Shown: positions 17,400 to 26,184, counted from the first letter of the stretch. The stretch is DNA of 49,142 bases from Actinomycetota bacterium (GCA_005884125.1 VAXP01000047.1:1-49142), one strand, 5' to 3'. Numbers and translations: made by a program. The notes: generated by a model from the letters alone, not told the origin.

Positions 17400-17865
17400 C
17401 CACCGCCATTCCGCCAAGCCGGCGATGACCAAGGGTCCACACCTCGCCGGGACGAAACGCCTGCCGCCACGCTTACAGCCATGACCGCGCTTGTCAACCA
17501 AAACATCGAGGTCCTATCGCGACTGACTCGCCGGGGCACCGCGTACCCAGCTCCCGCTCCAGACGGACGTGCTGCGGCGGGGAGTGGGTGACGACCAAGA
17601 AGGGAGGCGTGCCAACTTGTTGCAGCCATAGCCCATGTCCTTCGACCAGCCGTCGGGACCGTCGACGGTATCGAACAGCCTCGACCCATCACGACCCGCG
17701 CAAGTGGCCGCCGTCGCTCCTTCGAGGAGCTCGGTGTCGACCGGGTCCTGCTAGGCCGGGCGTGGTCGTCATGGTGTCCTCCGCGGCCTCGTCTCGTGGG
17801 CGCCAGTCCCCGTAACGTAACCGTCGAGCGACATGGTGATGTCGGCGATGACCTTCGGCGTGGCC
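17400..17865 (-). pseudogene. Decayed RibD-like dihydrofolate-reductase-family gene
   Basis: Pieces of a RibD C-terminal-domain protein appear in different minus-strand frames: KVIADITMSLDGYVTG (typical N-terminus) and then RLFDTVDGPDGWSKDMGYG. Next comes, after a shift, LVVTHSPPQHVRLE. The start codon and several frames are damaged. The C-terminal part towards 17400 is only faintly recognisable. Family members are NADPH-dependent reductases of unknown substrate in actinobacteria. I am confident of the family between about 17585 and 17865, less so beyond. Confidence 0.65.
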
Positions 17866-17904
17866 TTGGTGGGTATCGAGTGTCGCCGACGTTGAAGACC
17901 ACCG

Positions 17905-18876
17905 CTACCGGACGGTGAGCGCCGCGATGACGAAGCCCGGGTAGCAGGCCAGCAGCGCGATCCCAGCGGCGCGATCAAGGCTTCGCGGCCGCCACGCGAG
18001 TGCGAGGGCGGCGACGAGCGCGGCGATCATCACCAGCAGCGGGAGGTGCAGACCGGAGGCCTGCGTGATCCGCAACGGCCGGACCAGCGCCGACGCGCCA
18101 AGAGTCATGGTGGCGTTGTAGCCGTAGCTCCCGACCACGGCGGCAACGACCGCCTCGGTGGCGCCCCGACGCGATGCCGACCAGGCCAGTACGACCAGCT
18201 CGAAGGCCGTCGTGAACCCGACCAGGGTGAGACCGAGTTGGGTCTGGGTGGAGTCGGCGTGGCTTAGGTGGCGGACACCCTCGACGAGCAGGGTTGCGCC
18301 GACCGACATGGCGATGACTCCGGCCATGATGATGGCCAGGTCCCGCCCGACCCGCCGCTGGGTGGACGTGACCATCTCGCATTTGGCCTCGGCCAGCTCA
18401 GCGGCTTCACCGAGGGCGGGCGGTTCGCCTTCGAGGATCCAGATGCCGCCCACGTAAAGGACGTAGAGCCCGACGAGGACGGCCCCTGCCCCCCGGCTCA
18501 GGTGTCCGCCCCACGCCATGGCGGCGCACACCGCGCCCAGGGGGAGGCCGGCGAGCCCGTAGCGGCGGACCCGCCGCCCGAAGGGGAGCGGCGCGATGAC
18601 CGCGCCGACCCCGAGGGCGACGAGGCACATGGCGACGTTGGCGCCGATGACGTCGCCGAAGGCGACGCCGGGGGCATGGCGCAGGCTGGCGGCGACGCCC
18701 GTGGCCAGCTCCTCGGGCTCGGCCCCGGCGAGCAGGAGGGCGAGGGCGAAGGTCGAGACCCGCAGTGCCACCGCCGCGGGCCCGAGATGCTCGGCAAAGG
18801 CCTCAGCGCCCCAGACGATCGCGCCCATCCCGGCGAGGACGGCGATGACCCACCCGACGTCGACCACGGCCGTCAT
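17905..18876 (-). CDS. Sodium/calcium-exchanger-type cation antiporter
   Basis: The product is 323 residues from ATG 18876 (MTAVVDVGWVIAVLAGMG); the track ORF carries 63 extra non-hydrophobic residues. About ten membrane helices are visible. The two inverted alpha-repeats of the CaCA superfamily can be seen. Repeat one is AEPEELATGVAASLRH..AFGDVIGANV, and repeat two is GFTTAFELVVLAWSASRRG..AVVGSYGYNATMTLG. The acidic residues of the repeats (EPEE, and FE in repeat two) would bind the cation. The classic second-repeat SxPE is altered to TTAFE, so ion specificity is uncertain. It lies between a pseudogene and the GNAT gene. Confidence 0.85.
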   Translation of the reverse strand: MTAVVDVGWVIAVLAGMGAIVWGAEAFAEHLGPAAVALRVSTFALALLLAGAEPEELATGVAASLRHAPGVAFGDVIGANVAMCLVALGVGAVIAPLPFGRRVRRYGLAGLPLGAVCAAMAWGGHLSRGAGAVLVGLYVLYVGGIWILEGEPPALGEAAELAEAKCEMVTSTQRRVGRDLAIIMAGVIAMSVGATLLVEGVRHLSHADSTQTQLGLTLVGFTTAFELVVLAWSASRRGATEAVVAAVVGSYGYNATMTLGASALVRPLRITQASGLHLPLLVMIAALVAALALAWRPRSLDRAAGIALLACYPGFVIAALTVR

Positions 18877-18979
18877 CCTTGTCGACGGAACCCGGAGATC
18901 GTCGGGGCGCTCCGCGGAGATCGGCTTTCCAGGGCCGCTGGCGCGCAATTCATCTCGGCTCCTTTTCGAGGGTTCGGAC

Positions 18980-19555
18980 TCACCGTGTGGGCCGTCGCCC
19001 GGCCTTTCCGGCGCCACGTGTGAGCTCCCATTCCGTCCGGGTGAGCCACCAGATGCCATGGGCAACCGAGGGAAGGTGGGAGAGGACCCGCTCTTCCTCG
19101 AGGTGGAACCCGAGCCGGCGGGCGACTGCGACAGAGCGGGTGTTCTCCGGAAGAATGACGCTGCACAACGCGTCGCGGTCGAGCTCGTAGAATGCGTAGC
19201 CCACAGCCCGCCGGGCCGCCTCGGTGGCGTAGCCCCGACCCCAGTGCTCGGGTCGCAGCACCCAACCGACCTCGACGCCAGGCCAGTCGGCCCGCTCGGG
19301 ATGGTGGAGTCCGGTTCGGCCTACGAACTGGCCCGTCGCCTTCTCCTCGAGGGCCCATTGGCCCGTGCCTCGCAGCTCCCACTGGCCGAGCCAGCCCGTC
19401 ATCTGTGACCAGGCGTCCCAACGCCCGACGTCGTCGGCCAGGTGAAGCGCCCGGCGCACCGGTTCGGCCTGGAGCATGGCCGTGTAGTCGTCAACATCCG
19501 ACTCGGCGAAGGGGCGCAGCACGAGCCGCTCGGACTCGATCCTCGGGCAGGTCAT
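18980..19555 (-). CDS. RimJ/RimL-type GNAT N-acetyltransferase
   Basis: The product is 191 residues. The start is ATG 19555, because it overlaps the stop of the upstream maleylpyruvate-isomerase-like gene as TGATG. The track ORF continues upstream through what is really the other gene. Family marks are IESERLVLRPFAESDVDDY at the N-terminus, the acetyl-CoA loop GWVLRPEHWGRGYATEAARRAV, and ENTRSVAVARRLGFHLEEE, all typical of the RimJ/RimL/acetyltransf_3 group. Substrates in this group are protein N-termini or small amines; none can be chosen here. Confidence 0.92.
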   Translation of the reverse strand: MTCPRIESERLVLRPFAESDVDDYTAMLQAEPVRRALHLADDVGRWDAWSQMTGWLGQWELRGTGQWALEEKATGQFVGRTGLHHPERADWPGVEVGWVLRPEHWGRGYATEAARRAVGYAFYELDRDALCSVILPENTRSVAVARRLGFHLEEERVLSHLPSVAHGIWWLTRTEWELTRGAGKAGRRPTR

Positions 19556-20283
19556 CAGCCGAGTGGAGGCAGCGCTGGCAGACGATCCTGGGAGGCCCTG
19601 AGTGTGTCGCCGGTGGAACGGCCCGAGAACCAGGAGAGGATGTCTGGTCGCTCCCCTCCGACCGTGTAGCTGACGTCGTCGAGCTCGACGAGCCAGTCGT
19701 CCGAACCATGTCGCGCCGGCCCGTTGACGGTGACCCCCTGTCCTCCCAGACGGGGTCACGGTGTCGTCGAGCAGCAGACGAGGAGGGGCTCAGGGCTGTC
19801 GGCGAACGTGTAGCCGGCGCCAAGATCTACGTGGTGAAACTCGACCTCCCGCAAACGCATCTCGACGGGCCGCACCGCAGGAATGAGCGCCGGGTGGGCG
19901 GAGACAGAACCGAAGGCGATCTGGCCGGCCCAGCGTTCCGCAGGCATGCACTCGGCGTCGACCACGAAGCGTCGTGAGCTCTCGAGCGCGTCGGCGATGA
20001 TCACGTCGGCCGGGCGGCCTGCACCGGCGTCTATGTCGGCTGCTCGGGTGGCGGACGACGCGTACATGCGCACCAGATGGCCGCTGCGGACGCTCAGGAG
20101 CAGGTTCCTCGTCCCGTCGGCGTTGCGGGCGATGTGGGTGAGGACATGAGCGCGTGTCCATCCCGGCAGCAGGGACGGCCGGCCCAGGTCCTCGGGCGCC
20201 ATCGTCTTGACCGTGGCTGCGAGCCGCTCCGTGGCGGCCAGCAGTTCCTTCAGGAGGTGGGTCACCCCTGGGCCCTGACCCAT
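19555..20283 (-). pseudogene. Frameshifted mycothiol-dependent maleylpyruvate isomerase-like gene
   Basis: The N-terminal frame begins at ATG 20283 after AAAGGAGACAG. It reads as an MDMPI/DinB_2 domain: LLAATERLAATVKTM, LLPGWTRAHVLTHIARNADG, MRLREVEFHHVDLGAGY. It then stops at 19756. The missing C-terminus is present in a neighbouring frame (GVTVNGPARHGSDDWLVELD, PDILSWFSGRSTGDTLR) and ends at TGA 19557-19555, overlapping the GNAT start. Two small indels near 19775 and 19745 break it. The histidine ligands (HIARN, HHVD) are intact. If restored, it would be about 240 residues, the usual size. It is either a recent pseudogene or an assembly error. Confidence 0.8.
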
Positions 20284-20366
20284 CTCTGTCTCCTTTCGTT
20301 GCTCAGCGCGGGGTGTGATCCGCCATTTCGTAGCCACAGGCGGCGACGACGGAGCAAGCATGTGTC

Positions 20367-20894
20367 GTGAGCCCACCGACGCTAGTGATCGTGAGCGGGC
20401 CTGCGGGGTCGGGGAAGACGACACTGGCGCACGGATTGGCGCGGACGATCGGCTGCCCTGCGATCTGCCGCGACGAGATCAAGGAGGGCATGGCGCATGC
20501 GACCGGCCAGTTCGATCCCGCGCCGGGCGATCCGCTCACCGTGCGAACACTGCCGCTGTTCTTTGCGGTCGTGCGGCTCCTTCTCGAAGGCGGAGTCACG
20601 GTCGTGGCCGAGGCGGCTTTCCAAGACGAGCTGTGGACGCCCAACCTCGAGCGGCTGAGCCAGCTGGGGCGTGTTCGCATCGTTCAGTGCCACACCGATC
20701 CCGGTACAGCTCGGGAGAGGACCAGGGACCGCCCACCGAGGATGGCCCACGCCGATGCCCAGGTCATCGACGACCCGCGATACTTCGAGGACTTCCGTCG
20801 GGTGGCGATGTCGGCTCCGACGATCGACGTTGACACCACTTCGGGTTATCAGCCGTCGATCGAGCACCTCGTCGCCTTCATCAACGACGGCTGA
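20367..20894 (+). CDS. P-loop small-molecule kinase-like ATPase (AAA_33 type)
   Basis: The product is 175 residues from GTG 20367. Walker A is GPAGSGKTTLA at residues 10-20. A DEIKEG segment follows where the acceptor-binding helix of chloramphenicol-phosphotransferase/zeta-like kinases lies. Then come a hydrophobic strand VTVVAEAAF and an Arg-rich lid region ARERTRDRPPR. The architecture and length suit a stand-alone kinase that phosphorylates a small hydroxylated compound. The substrate is not predictable. It is divergent from the maleylpyruvate-isomerase-like gene, with 83 bases between that hold both ribosome sites. Confidence 0.8.
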   Translation: MSPPTLVIVSGPAGSGKTTLAHGLARTIGCPAICRDEIKEGMAHATGQFDPAPGDPLTVRTLPLFFAVVRLLLEGGVTVVAEAAFQDELWTPNLERLSQLGRVRIVQCHTDPGTARERTRDRPPRMAHADAQVIDDPRYFEDFRRVAMSAPTIDVDTTSGYQPSIEHLVAFINDG

Positions 20895-21125
20895 CCCACC
20901 GCGTGAGCTATGGATTGGCGACGACTCCGAGTTTGGCGGGGCTGACCGGGACACCGCCGGTGAGAGCGCGTTGAACGGATGGCGGTGCCTGGTCGGCAGG
21001 GCTGAGCACGAACCCGGAAGTGAGGTTGAGGCTGTCGACAGCAGGCGCTGTCGTCGAAAGTCGAGCCCGCGGCGCAACCGCCAGTTGAGCCGGTACCAGA
21101 GGCTGACAGCCGGAGGAGACTCTCG

Positions 21126-21731
21126 CTAGCCCATGGCGGTGAAGATGACCTCGCGTCGGGAGATCTGGCCCAGCTCTACGCCCTGCTGTGCCGCCCGTTC
21201 CCGGCGCTTGACCGCCCGGGCCGCCGCCTCCTGGACGGAGGCGTCATCGGCCAGGACGATCCCGACCATGCCTTCACCCGTGCTGCGGTTGATCATGTTC
21301 CGCACGGCCCTGAACCCCGGGGTGGACTTGATGTCGGGCAAGACGTTGGCCTTGAAGAACTCGACGTTCTCATCCACCTTGGCCGGGTCCATCTTGGTCG
21401 GGGTGATCAGCAGCGGGGATCCCGGGCCGGGCGGGGTTCCCCCGATCTCCTGGACCACCTGCTCGTAGGCCTGCACCTCCACCAGGCGGCCGCCCATGGC
21501 CTTGACCGCGTTCTCCCGCATCTGCGAGGCAGCGGCGTCGCTGGCCTTCATGTCGGCCTCCGTCTCCCACAGCGTGAGGATGCCCACCACGCCTGCCTCT
21601 CGGTCGGCACTGGCGGTGATGCCCCGGAACCCTTTCAGCTCCTTCACCTGTGGAAGCACCTCGTCGCGTAGCTGGGCGGCTGCCGCATCCACGTCCGTTA
21701 CGCCATCGGTCAGGGTCATCCTCACAAACAC
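21126..21731 (-). CDS. Tandem dimeric alpha/beta-barrel (ABM-like) protein
   Basis: The product is 201 residues from GTG 21731, preceded by GAAGGGAG; the longer track start is unlikely. Two ferredoxin-like repeats of about 95 residues can be seen. The first has VDAAAAQLRDEVLPQVKELKGFRGI and GVVGILTLWETEADM. The second has VDENVEFFKANVLPDIKSTPGFRAV and GMVGIVLADDASVQ. Such tandem ABM proteins form an intramolecular barrel; some are monooxygenases or heme-degrading enzymes, many are uncharacterised. It is divergent from merR with a 200-base gap. Confidence 0.75.
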   Translation of the reverse strand: MFVRMTLTDGVTDVDAAAAQLRDEVLPQVKELKGFRGITASADREAGVVGILTLWETEADMKASDAAASQMRENAVKAMGGRLVEVQAYEQVVQEIGGTPPGPGSPLLITPTKMDPAKVDENVEFFKANVLPDIKSTPGFRAVRNMINRSTGEGMVGIVLADDASVQEAAARAVKRRERAAQQGVELGQISRREVIFTAMG

Positions 21732-21894
21732 CGCCGTCTCCCTTCTTCCGGACGACGTCAAGGGTATCGATAACGACAGCGGGACGAGCGGCCAGTTCCT
21801 GCCATTGTGCGGCGGCCCCCGCTGGCCCAGGGGGCCCAAGATCGGATTGAGAGGGTGGAGTCGATATCAACCTCGGCTCGAGCGGAAGCGACCC

Positions 21895-21932
21895 TTGACT
21901 TAGAGCGTGCTCCAAGCCTTAGCGTGGTGGCT
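21895..21932 (+). promoter_or_regulatory. MerR-type promoter with 19-bp spacer and dyad operator
   Basis: The -35 is TTGACT (21895-21900) and the -10 is TAGCGT (21920-21925), separated by 19 bases, the over-long spacer that MerR proteins correct by DNA distortion. The spacer carries CTTAGAGC-GT-GCTCCAAG (21899-21916), a dyad with one mismatch. The predicted start point, about 21932, is at the merR GTG, which would give a leaderless mRNA. Confidence 0.8.
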
Positions 21933-22316
21933 GTGAGCACGATCGCCATCGAGGAGCAAACCTTCACGATCGCCGAGGTGGCGGAGAAGACGGGGGTGAG
22001 CGCCCACGCTCTGCGCTACTACGAGCGCATCGGGCTCCTCGAGGTGGGTCGCCAGGCCAGCGGGCATCGGCGCTTCACCGGGCACGACGTCGACAGGGTG
22101 GTTTTCATCGGCCGTCTGCGGGCCACGGCGATGCCGATCCGGGAGATCCAGCGCTACTTCGCCCTGGTCGCCGGCGGTCCCGGGACCGAAGACGAGCGCC
22201 TGGCCCTCTTGCAGGCGCACCATGCCACTGTCCGTGCCCAGCTCCGCGACCTGGAGGCGGCGCTGGACGCCATCGAGCACAAGATCGCCCGGTACGGCGG
22301 ATCCTGCTCTCCCTAA
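21933..22316 (+). CDS. MerR family transcriptional regulator
   Basis: The product is 127 residues from GTG 21933; the earlier track start would place the promoter inside the gene. The N-terminal winged HTH is FTIAEVAEKTGVSAHALRYYERIGLLEVGRQASGHRRF, followed by the wing and helices DVDRVVFIGRLRATAMPIREIQ. The C-terminal coiled coil is LLQAHHATVRAQLRDLEAALDAIEHKI. It lacks the metal-binding cysteines of MerR/CueR (only one Cys, near the end), so it probably senses an organic or redox signal. It autoregulates through the 19-bp-spacer promoter and drives the downstream SDR and probably the LLM gene. Confidence 0.92.
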   Translation: MSTIAIEEQTFTIAEVAEKTGVSAHALRYYERIGLLEVGRQASGHRRFTGHDVDRVVFIGRLRATAMPIREIQRYFALVAGGPGTEDERLALLQAHHATVRAQLRDLEAALDAIEHKIARYGGSCSP

Positions 22317-22344
22317 CCACAACCGACGCGAAAGGACGGTGACC

Positions 22345-23145
22345 GTGACGGTCCCCACACGCGCCCCCAGCCGCTCGCCGATCCCGAACGACCAGCCACT
22401 GGTTGGCACCGTCGCCCTGGTGACCGGGGCCTCGAGCGGCATCGGCGCGGCCACCGCCGCCGCGCTTGCCGCCCACGGCGCCGCCGTGGCGGTTGCGGCC
22501 CGGAGGAAGGACCGGCTGGAGGCGGTCGCCTCCGACATTCGCGAGCACGGGGGCAACGTGCTTGTCCTGGAGTCCGACATCACCGACGAGCCGCAGGCCG
22601 GCGACGCCGTCGAGCGCACGGTCGGCGAGCTCGGCCGGCTCGACGCGCTGGTGAACAACGCAGGCGTCATGCTTCTGGGGCCGGCCGTCGATGCTCCACT
22701 GTCGGAGTGGAAGCAGATGGTCGAGCTCAACATCCTCGGACTCCTCTTCTGCGCTCACGCGGCCCTACCGCACCTTCTGCGGGCCGCATCTGAAGGCCCC
22801 CGCCAAGTGGCCGACATGGTGAACATAAGCTCGGTGGCTGGCCGGGTGGCGCGCAACGGCAGTGGCGTCTACAGCCTCACCAAGCACGGTGTCGGCGCCT
22901 TCAGCGAGTCTCTGCGTCAAGAATTCAGCAACCGCTACGTGCGCGTCTCGTTGGTCGAGCCGGGCGCCACCGCCACCGAGCTCGCCGGGCACAACCGGCC
23001 CGAGGTGCTCGAGCGCATCCGATCACAGTTCGGCCAGACGATGGACGCTCAGGACATCGCCGACGCCATCACCTACATCGTCACCCGGCCGAGGCACGTG
23101 GCCGTCAACGAGATGCTCATCCGCCCAACCGAGCAGGAGCGCTAG
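22345..23145 (+). CDS. Short-chain dehydrogenase/reductase (SDR)
   Basis: The product is 266 residues. GTG 22345 is chosen because AAAGGA lies eight bases upstream; GTG 22339 is an alternative, and the track ATG at 22222 lies inside merR. A classical SDR: cofactor loop TGASSGIG, NNAG, and catalytic Ser-Tyr-Lys in NISSVAGRVARNGSGVYSLTK. The arginine-rich patch AARRKDR after strand two suggests NADP preference. The C-terminal substrate cap shows EPGATATEL. It follows merR by 28 bases in the same operon, so expression is probably signal-induced. The substrate is unknown. Confidence 0.93.
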   Translation: MTVPTRAPSRSPIPNDQPLVGTVALVTGASSGIGAATAAALAAHGAAVAVAARRKDRLEAVASDIREHGGNVLVLESDITDEPQAGDAVERTVGELGRLDALVNNAGVMLLGPAVDAPLSEWKQMVELNILGLLFCAHAALPHLLRAASEGPRQVADMVNISSVAGRVARNGSGVYSLTKHGVGAFSESLRQEFSNRYVRVSLVEPGATATELAGHNRPEVLERIRSQFGQTMDAQDIADAITYIVTRPRHVAVNEMLIRPTEQER

Positions 23146-23216
23146 GAACTACAGCTAGCCCACTTCGACCCATTCACACCTGTTGATCCTCCCCACCGAG
23201 CAAGGAGCAACCCCAC

Positions 23217-24089
23217 ATGGAACTCGGCCTGCATGTGTCCGACTTCACCTGGCCCGGCGGAGCGCCGGCGCTGGCACCGACGCTGGTACGCATGGCCCGC
23301 GATGCTGAGGACTCCGGCTTTACCCGGCTCAGCGTCATGGACCACTTCTGGCAGATCGGGCACATCGGCCCGCCCGAGCACGAGATGCTCGAGGCCTACA
23401 CGGCATTGGGCTTCCTCGCGGCCCACACCAAGGCCATCACCCTGAACACACTTGTCACCGGCGTCACCTACCGCGAGCCGGGTCTGCTGGCCAAGGCCAT
23501 CACCACCCTGGACGTCCTCTCCGGGGGCCGCGCCATGCTCGGCATCGGCGCCGCCTGGAACGCCGACGAGTCGGCCGGGCTGGGCTTCGCCTTCCCGCCT
23601 ACCGCGGAGAGGTTCGAGCGGCTCGAGGAGGCACTGCAGATCATCTTGCAGATGTGGAGCGACGACGACGGCCCGTACAAGGGCAAGCACTACGAGCTCG
23701 GTCGCACCCTCAACTCGCCGCAACCTCTCAGCTCGCCGCGCCCCAGGATCATGATCGGCGGCTCCGGTGAGAGGAAGACGCTGCGCCTGGTGACCCAATA
23801 CGCCGATGCCTGCAACCTGTTCGGCGGCCCCGATCTGGCGCACAAGCTGGAGGTGCTGAGAGAACACTGTGCGCGCGTGGGCCGCGACTACGAGACCATC
23901 GAGAAGACGGCCATCGCTCCGTTCGAGCTCGGCAAGAAGGGCGAGGGGGCCGACAAGATGCTCGCCCAGCTGCGCGAGATGCACGACCTGGGAATCACGG
24001 TGGCGACCGGCTCGCTACGGGGTGTGGACGGACCCGAGCTCGTGGTGGCCTACGGCGAGCACGTCATCCCGGAGATCTCCAGCTGGTAG
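23217..24089 (+). CDS. LLM-class flavin/F420-dependent oxidoreductase
   Basis: The product is 290 residues from ATG 23217 after CAAGGAGCAA. It has the luciferase-like TIM barrel: N-terminal strand LGLHVSDFTWPGG, DSGFTRLSVMDHFWQ, then LLAKAITTLDVLSGGRAMLGIGAAW, the segment most conserved in F420-dependent members, and RPRIMIGGSGERKTLRLVTQYADACNLF. The cofactor is inferred as F420 from the resemblance to mycobacterial proteins; FMN cannot be excluded. It lies 71 bases after the SDR on the same strand, so the two may act in one MerR-controlled reductive pathway. Confidence 0.92.
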   Translation: MELGLHVSDFTWPGGAPALAPTLVRMARDAEDSGFTRLSVMDHFWQIGHIGPPEHEMLEAYTALGFLAAHTKAITLNTLVTGVTYREPGLLAKAITTLDVLSGGRAMLGIGAAWNADESAGLGFAFPPTAERFERLEEALQIILQMWSDDDGPYKGKHYELGRTLNSPQPLSSPRPRIMIGGSGERKTLRLVTQYADACNLFGGPDLAHKLEVLREHCARVGRDYETIEKTAIAPFELGKKGEGADKMLAQLREMHDLGITVATGSLRGVDGPELVVAYGEHVIPEISSW

Positions 24090-24114
24090 GACCGGACGCG
24101 ATCCTGCGGCGGAC

Positions 24115-25020
24115 CTACAGCACGGCAACCTCGTCGCCGAGGTGCAGGGCACCCGACGTGGCCACATCGCCGTAGATGCCGGCGCACGCCCACGTGCCCA
24201 AGCCGGGAATGTCGATGCGATTGTGGCTGGCTCACGTGCCCAAGCCAGGAATGTCGATGCGATTGTGGCTGGCTATGGTTCGCAGAGTCTCTCGATCTGC
24301 GGGCAGCTCCTGCTGAGCGAGCGTCGTCATGACGCAGCGCATGGTCGCCATCGTGACCTGGACCTTGGCCGTGTCCCCCAGGCCAAGCGTCCGTCCGACC
24401 CAGTCGTTCTCGACGAAGCCGGGTGGTGTGGCGGCCTCGACGAGAACATTCGGCCGGTATCGGCGGACGTCGAAGCCTGCCGTCGGATTGAGCTTTCGCA
24501 GGTGGGCGAGCGTCGCCGTGGTCATGATGTGCAGGACCGAGAGGTCGAAGAAGGTGCCAGCGGGCGCGGCCGCACCCAGCGGGAACCGGCTCACCCGCTC
24601 GCCGGTCTCCTCGGTGCCGATGTTGGTGCCGGCGATGACGGTCTCCGGCGCCAAACCCTCCATGTCGGGCCACACCTCTTCGAAGGCTCGGTCGTCGGGG
24701 GCGGTCGAGGCCAGGTGGACCTCGCGTCCCAGTTCCTTGGACAGGACAGCGTCGATGGCAGGCTCGTCCGTGCGGGCCCGCGATCCGTCCGGCAGGGTGA
24801 TCTCGACGACGGAGGCGTCCACGAAGGCGGCCTGGCACCCCAGCAGCCCAGCCCACTTCCGGGGGTTCTTGGCGCTGGCGACCACCCCGCCCTCGAGGTC
24901 GATCAGGGCGTAGGCCCGATCGCCAACCACCCCGTTGGGACCGATGGCGCACTCGGACAGTTCTTCACCCAGCATCGACTTGACCGGATAACGCCAGATC
25001 CCCACCACGCGATGTGACAT
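24115..25020 (-). pseudogene. MOSC-domain protein gene cut by a 42-bp tandem duplication
   Basis: The start ATG 25020 opens a typical YcbX/MOSC protein: GIWRYPVKSMLGEEL (beta-barrel N-domain), GDRAYALID, and later MRCVMTTLAQQ with the conserved cysteine that may receive sulfur from the molybdenum-cofactor pathway. The frame stops at TGA 24234-24232. That stop lies exactly on the junction of a 42-base tandem duplication (24191-24274). Reading past it, the same frame repeats ASHNRIDIPGLGT and continues as WACAGIYGDVATSGALHLGD to TAG 24117. The ancestral protein was therefore 287 residues. The truncated product (262 residues) may keep some function. Confidence 0.85.
24191..24274 (+). repeat. 42-bp tandem duplication (two copies, one mismatch)
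   Basis: Copy 1 is 24191-24232 and copy 2 is 24233-24274. They differ only at the base after AAGCC (G versus A). The unit is a multiple of three and lies inside the MOSC gene, where the junction creates a stop codon. Confidence 0.97.
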
Positions 25021-25100
25021 GGGCGAACGCTACAGCGACGGGAACTCGGCCCCCGGTGAGACAAGCTGGGCGCAACCCCGACCACGAGGAGGGCCAGGTG

Positions 25101-25436
25101 GTGCGCATCCCGATCGTGCAGGAGTCCGAGGCGACGGGCGGGCTGGCCCGCCTCTAGGACGAGGTTCGGGAGACCTTCGGCACCGGCTTCGTCCCTGACG
25201 TCTTCAAGCTCGTCAGCACCCGCCCGGACTTCCTGCGTCCTCTTCTCGCCCAGTACCAGGCCATGTTCCTCGGTGAGGTACTACGGCGCGAAATCACGGA
25301 GTTGATCGCCACGGTCGTCCCGACCACCAACGCCGAGTTCCTGGAGGGGGTCTCCGTTGCCTGCGCCTTCAACATGGTCGACCGACTGGCCGACACCCTG
25401 GGCCTCTACGAGCTGGGCCAGCTGAACGAGGCCTGA
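25101..25436 (+). pseudogene. Broken carboxymuconolactone decarboxylase-family gene
   Basis: This is not in the ORF track because it is interrupted. From GTG 25101 it reads VRIPIVQESEATGGLARL, then TAG (25155) where the family has Tyr, then DEVRETFGTGFVPDVFKLVS and so on to TGA 25436 in the same frame. The CxxC-H region expected after ELIATVV is missing. TTNA joins directly to EFLEGVSVACAFNMVDRLAD, which implies an in-frame internal deletion of several tens of codons. Without the redox cysteines the product could not act as an AhpD-like enzyme. Confidence 0.7.
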
Positions 25437-25458
25437 CCGGAGGTCTGGGGCTCGACGG

Positions 25459-26184
25459 CTATCGAATACCTGGAGAACTCCGCCAGACGGTGGGGTGGTG
25501 GCTGAAATGGGCAGCGGACGGGTTGAGCGACTTCAACCGTCGAATGGACGCCACCGCCTCGTCGCGAAGGTCCTCTTCGTCCACGTTGGCCGGGGTCGCC
25601 TGCTCGAGGTCGAACTCCTTGACGTCCCAGACGGTCTGGGCGGCGATGACGACGACCTCGCCCTCCCCACCCTCCACGACGACCGACTGATGGCCTCGGG
25701 TGTGCCCCGGGGTGGCCAGGATCCGCACGCCCTCGGCGACGTCCTCGTCCCCTCGGACCCGTCGCATCTGACCGTCGGGAACCGTCGCCCACTCCTGGAC
25801 CGTGTAGTGGGGCTGTCGAGCCGCTTCGACCTCCTCGGCCTGGACGAACACGGGCACCTTCGAGCCGTAGTACAGGGGATTCTGCCCGCAGTGGTCGAAG
25901 TGCAGGTGACTGTTGACGATGGCGATCACATCCCGGGCATCGATCCCCACGCCGGAGAGTGCATCCCCGAGGTCGAGTCCCGTCGGTGCGTACACCGCGT
26001 CGATGAAGGGGTGGCCACGCCCCACACCGGTGTCCACCACGATCGGTCCGTCGGGATGATCGATGACGAACCCGAACACCACGGCGGCGCCGCCGCTCGT
26101 CTTCGCCTCCGGATGGGTCTCCGGAAGGACCAGGTCAGCCAGGTGAAGCCGCTCGATCCGGGGTAGGGAGGGCAACGGGGCCAT
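25459..26184 (-). CDS. MBL-fold hydrolase, N-acyl-homoserine-lactonase-like
   Basis: The product is 241 residues. The metal motif HxHxDH is SHLHFDHCG, followed by TPGHTRGHQS (third metal histidine) and HFSHHP near the end. The layout and length match AiiA-like and other small metallo-beta-lactamase-fold esterases. The N-terminal strand pair GFVIDHPDGPIVVDTGVG is also typical. It could open lactones or hydrolyse another ester; calling it a quorum-quenching enzyme would be speculation. Its stop is 23 bases from the end of the convergent broken decarboxylase gene. Confidence 0.88.
   Translation of the reverse strand: MAPLPSLPRIERLHLADLVLPETHPEAKTSGGAAVVFGFVIDHPDGPIVVDTGVGRGHPFIDAVYAPTGLDLGDALSGVGIDARDVIAIVNSHLHFDHCGQNPLYYGSKVPVFVQAEEVEAARQPHYTVQEWATVPDGQMRRVRGDEDVAEGVRILATPGHTRGHQSVVVEGGEGEVVVIAAQTVWDVKEFDLEQATPANVDEEDLRDEAVASIRRLKSLNPSAAHFSHHPTVWRSSPGIR

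Noticed and set aside
24232-24234. TGA in the MOSC gene as selenocysteine
   Set aside because: The stop falls exactly on a tandem-duplication junction, the ancestral codon is Trp, and no SECIS-like hairpin was seen.
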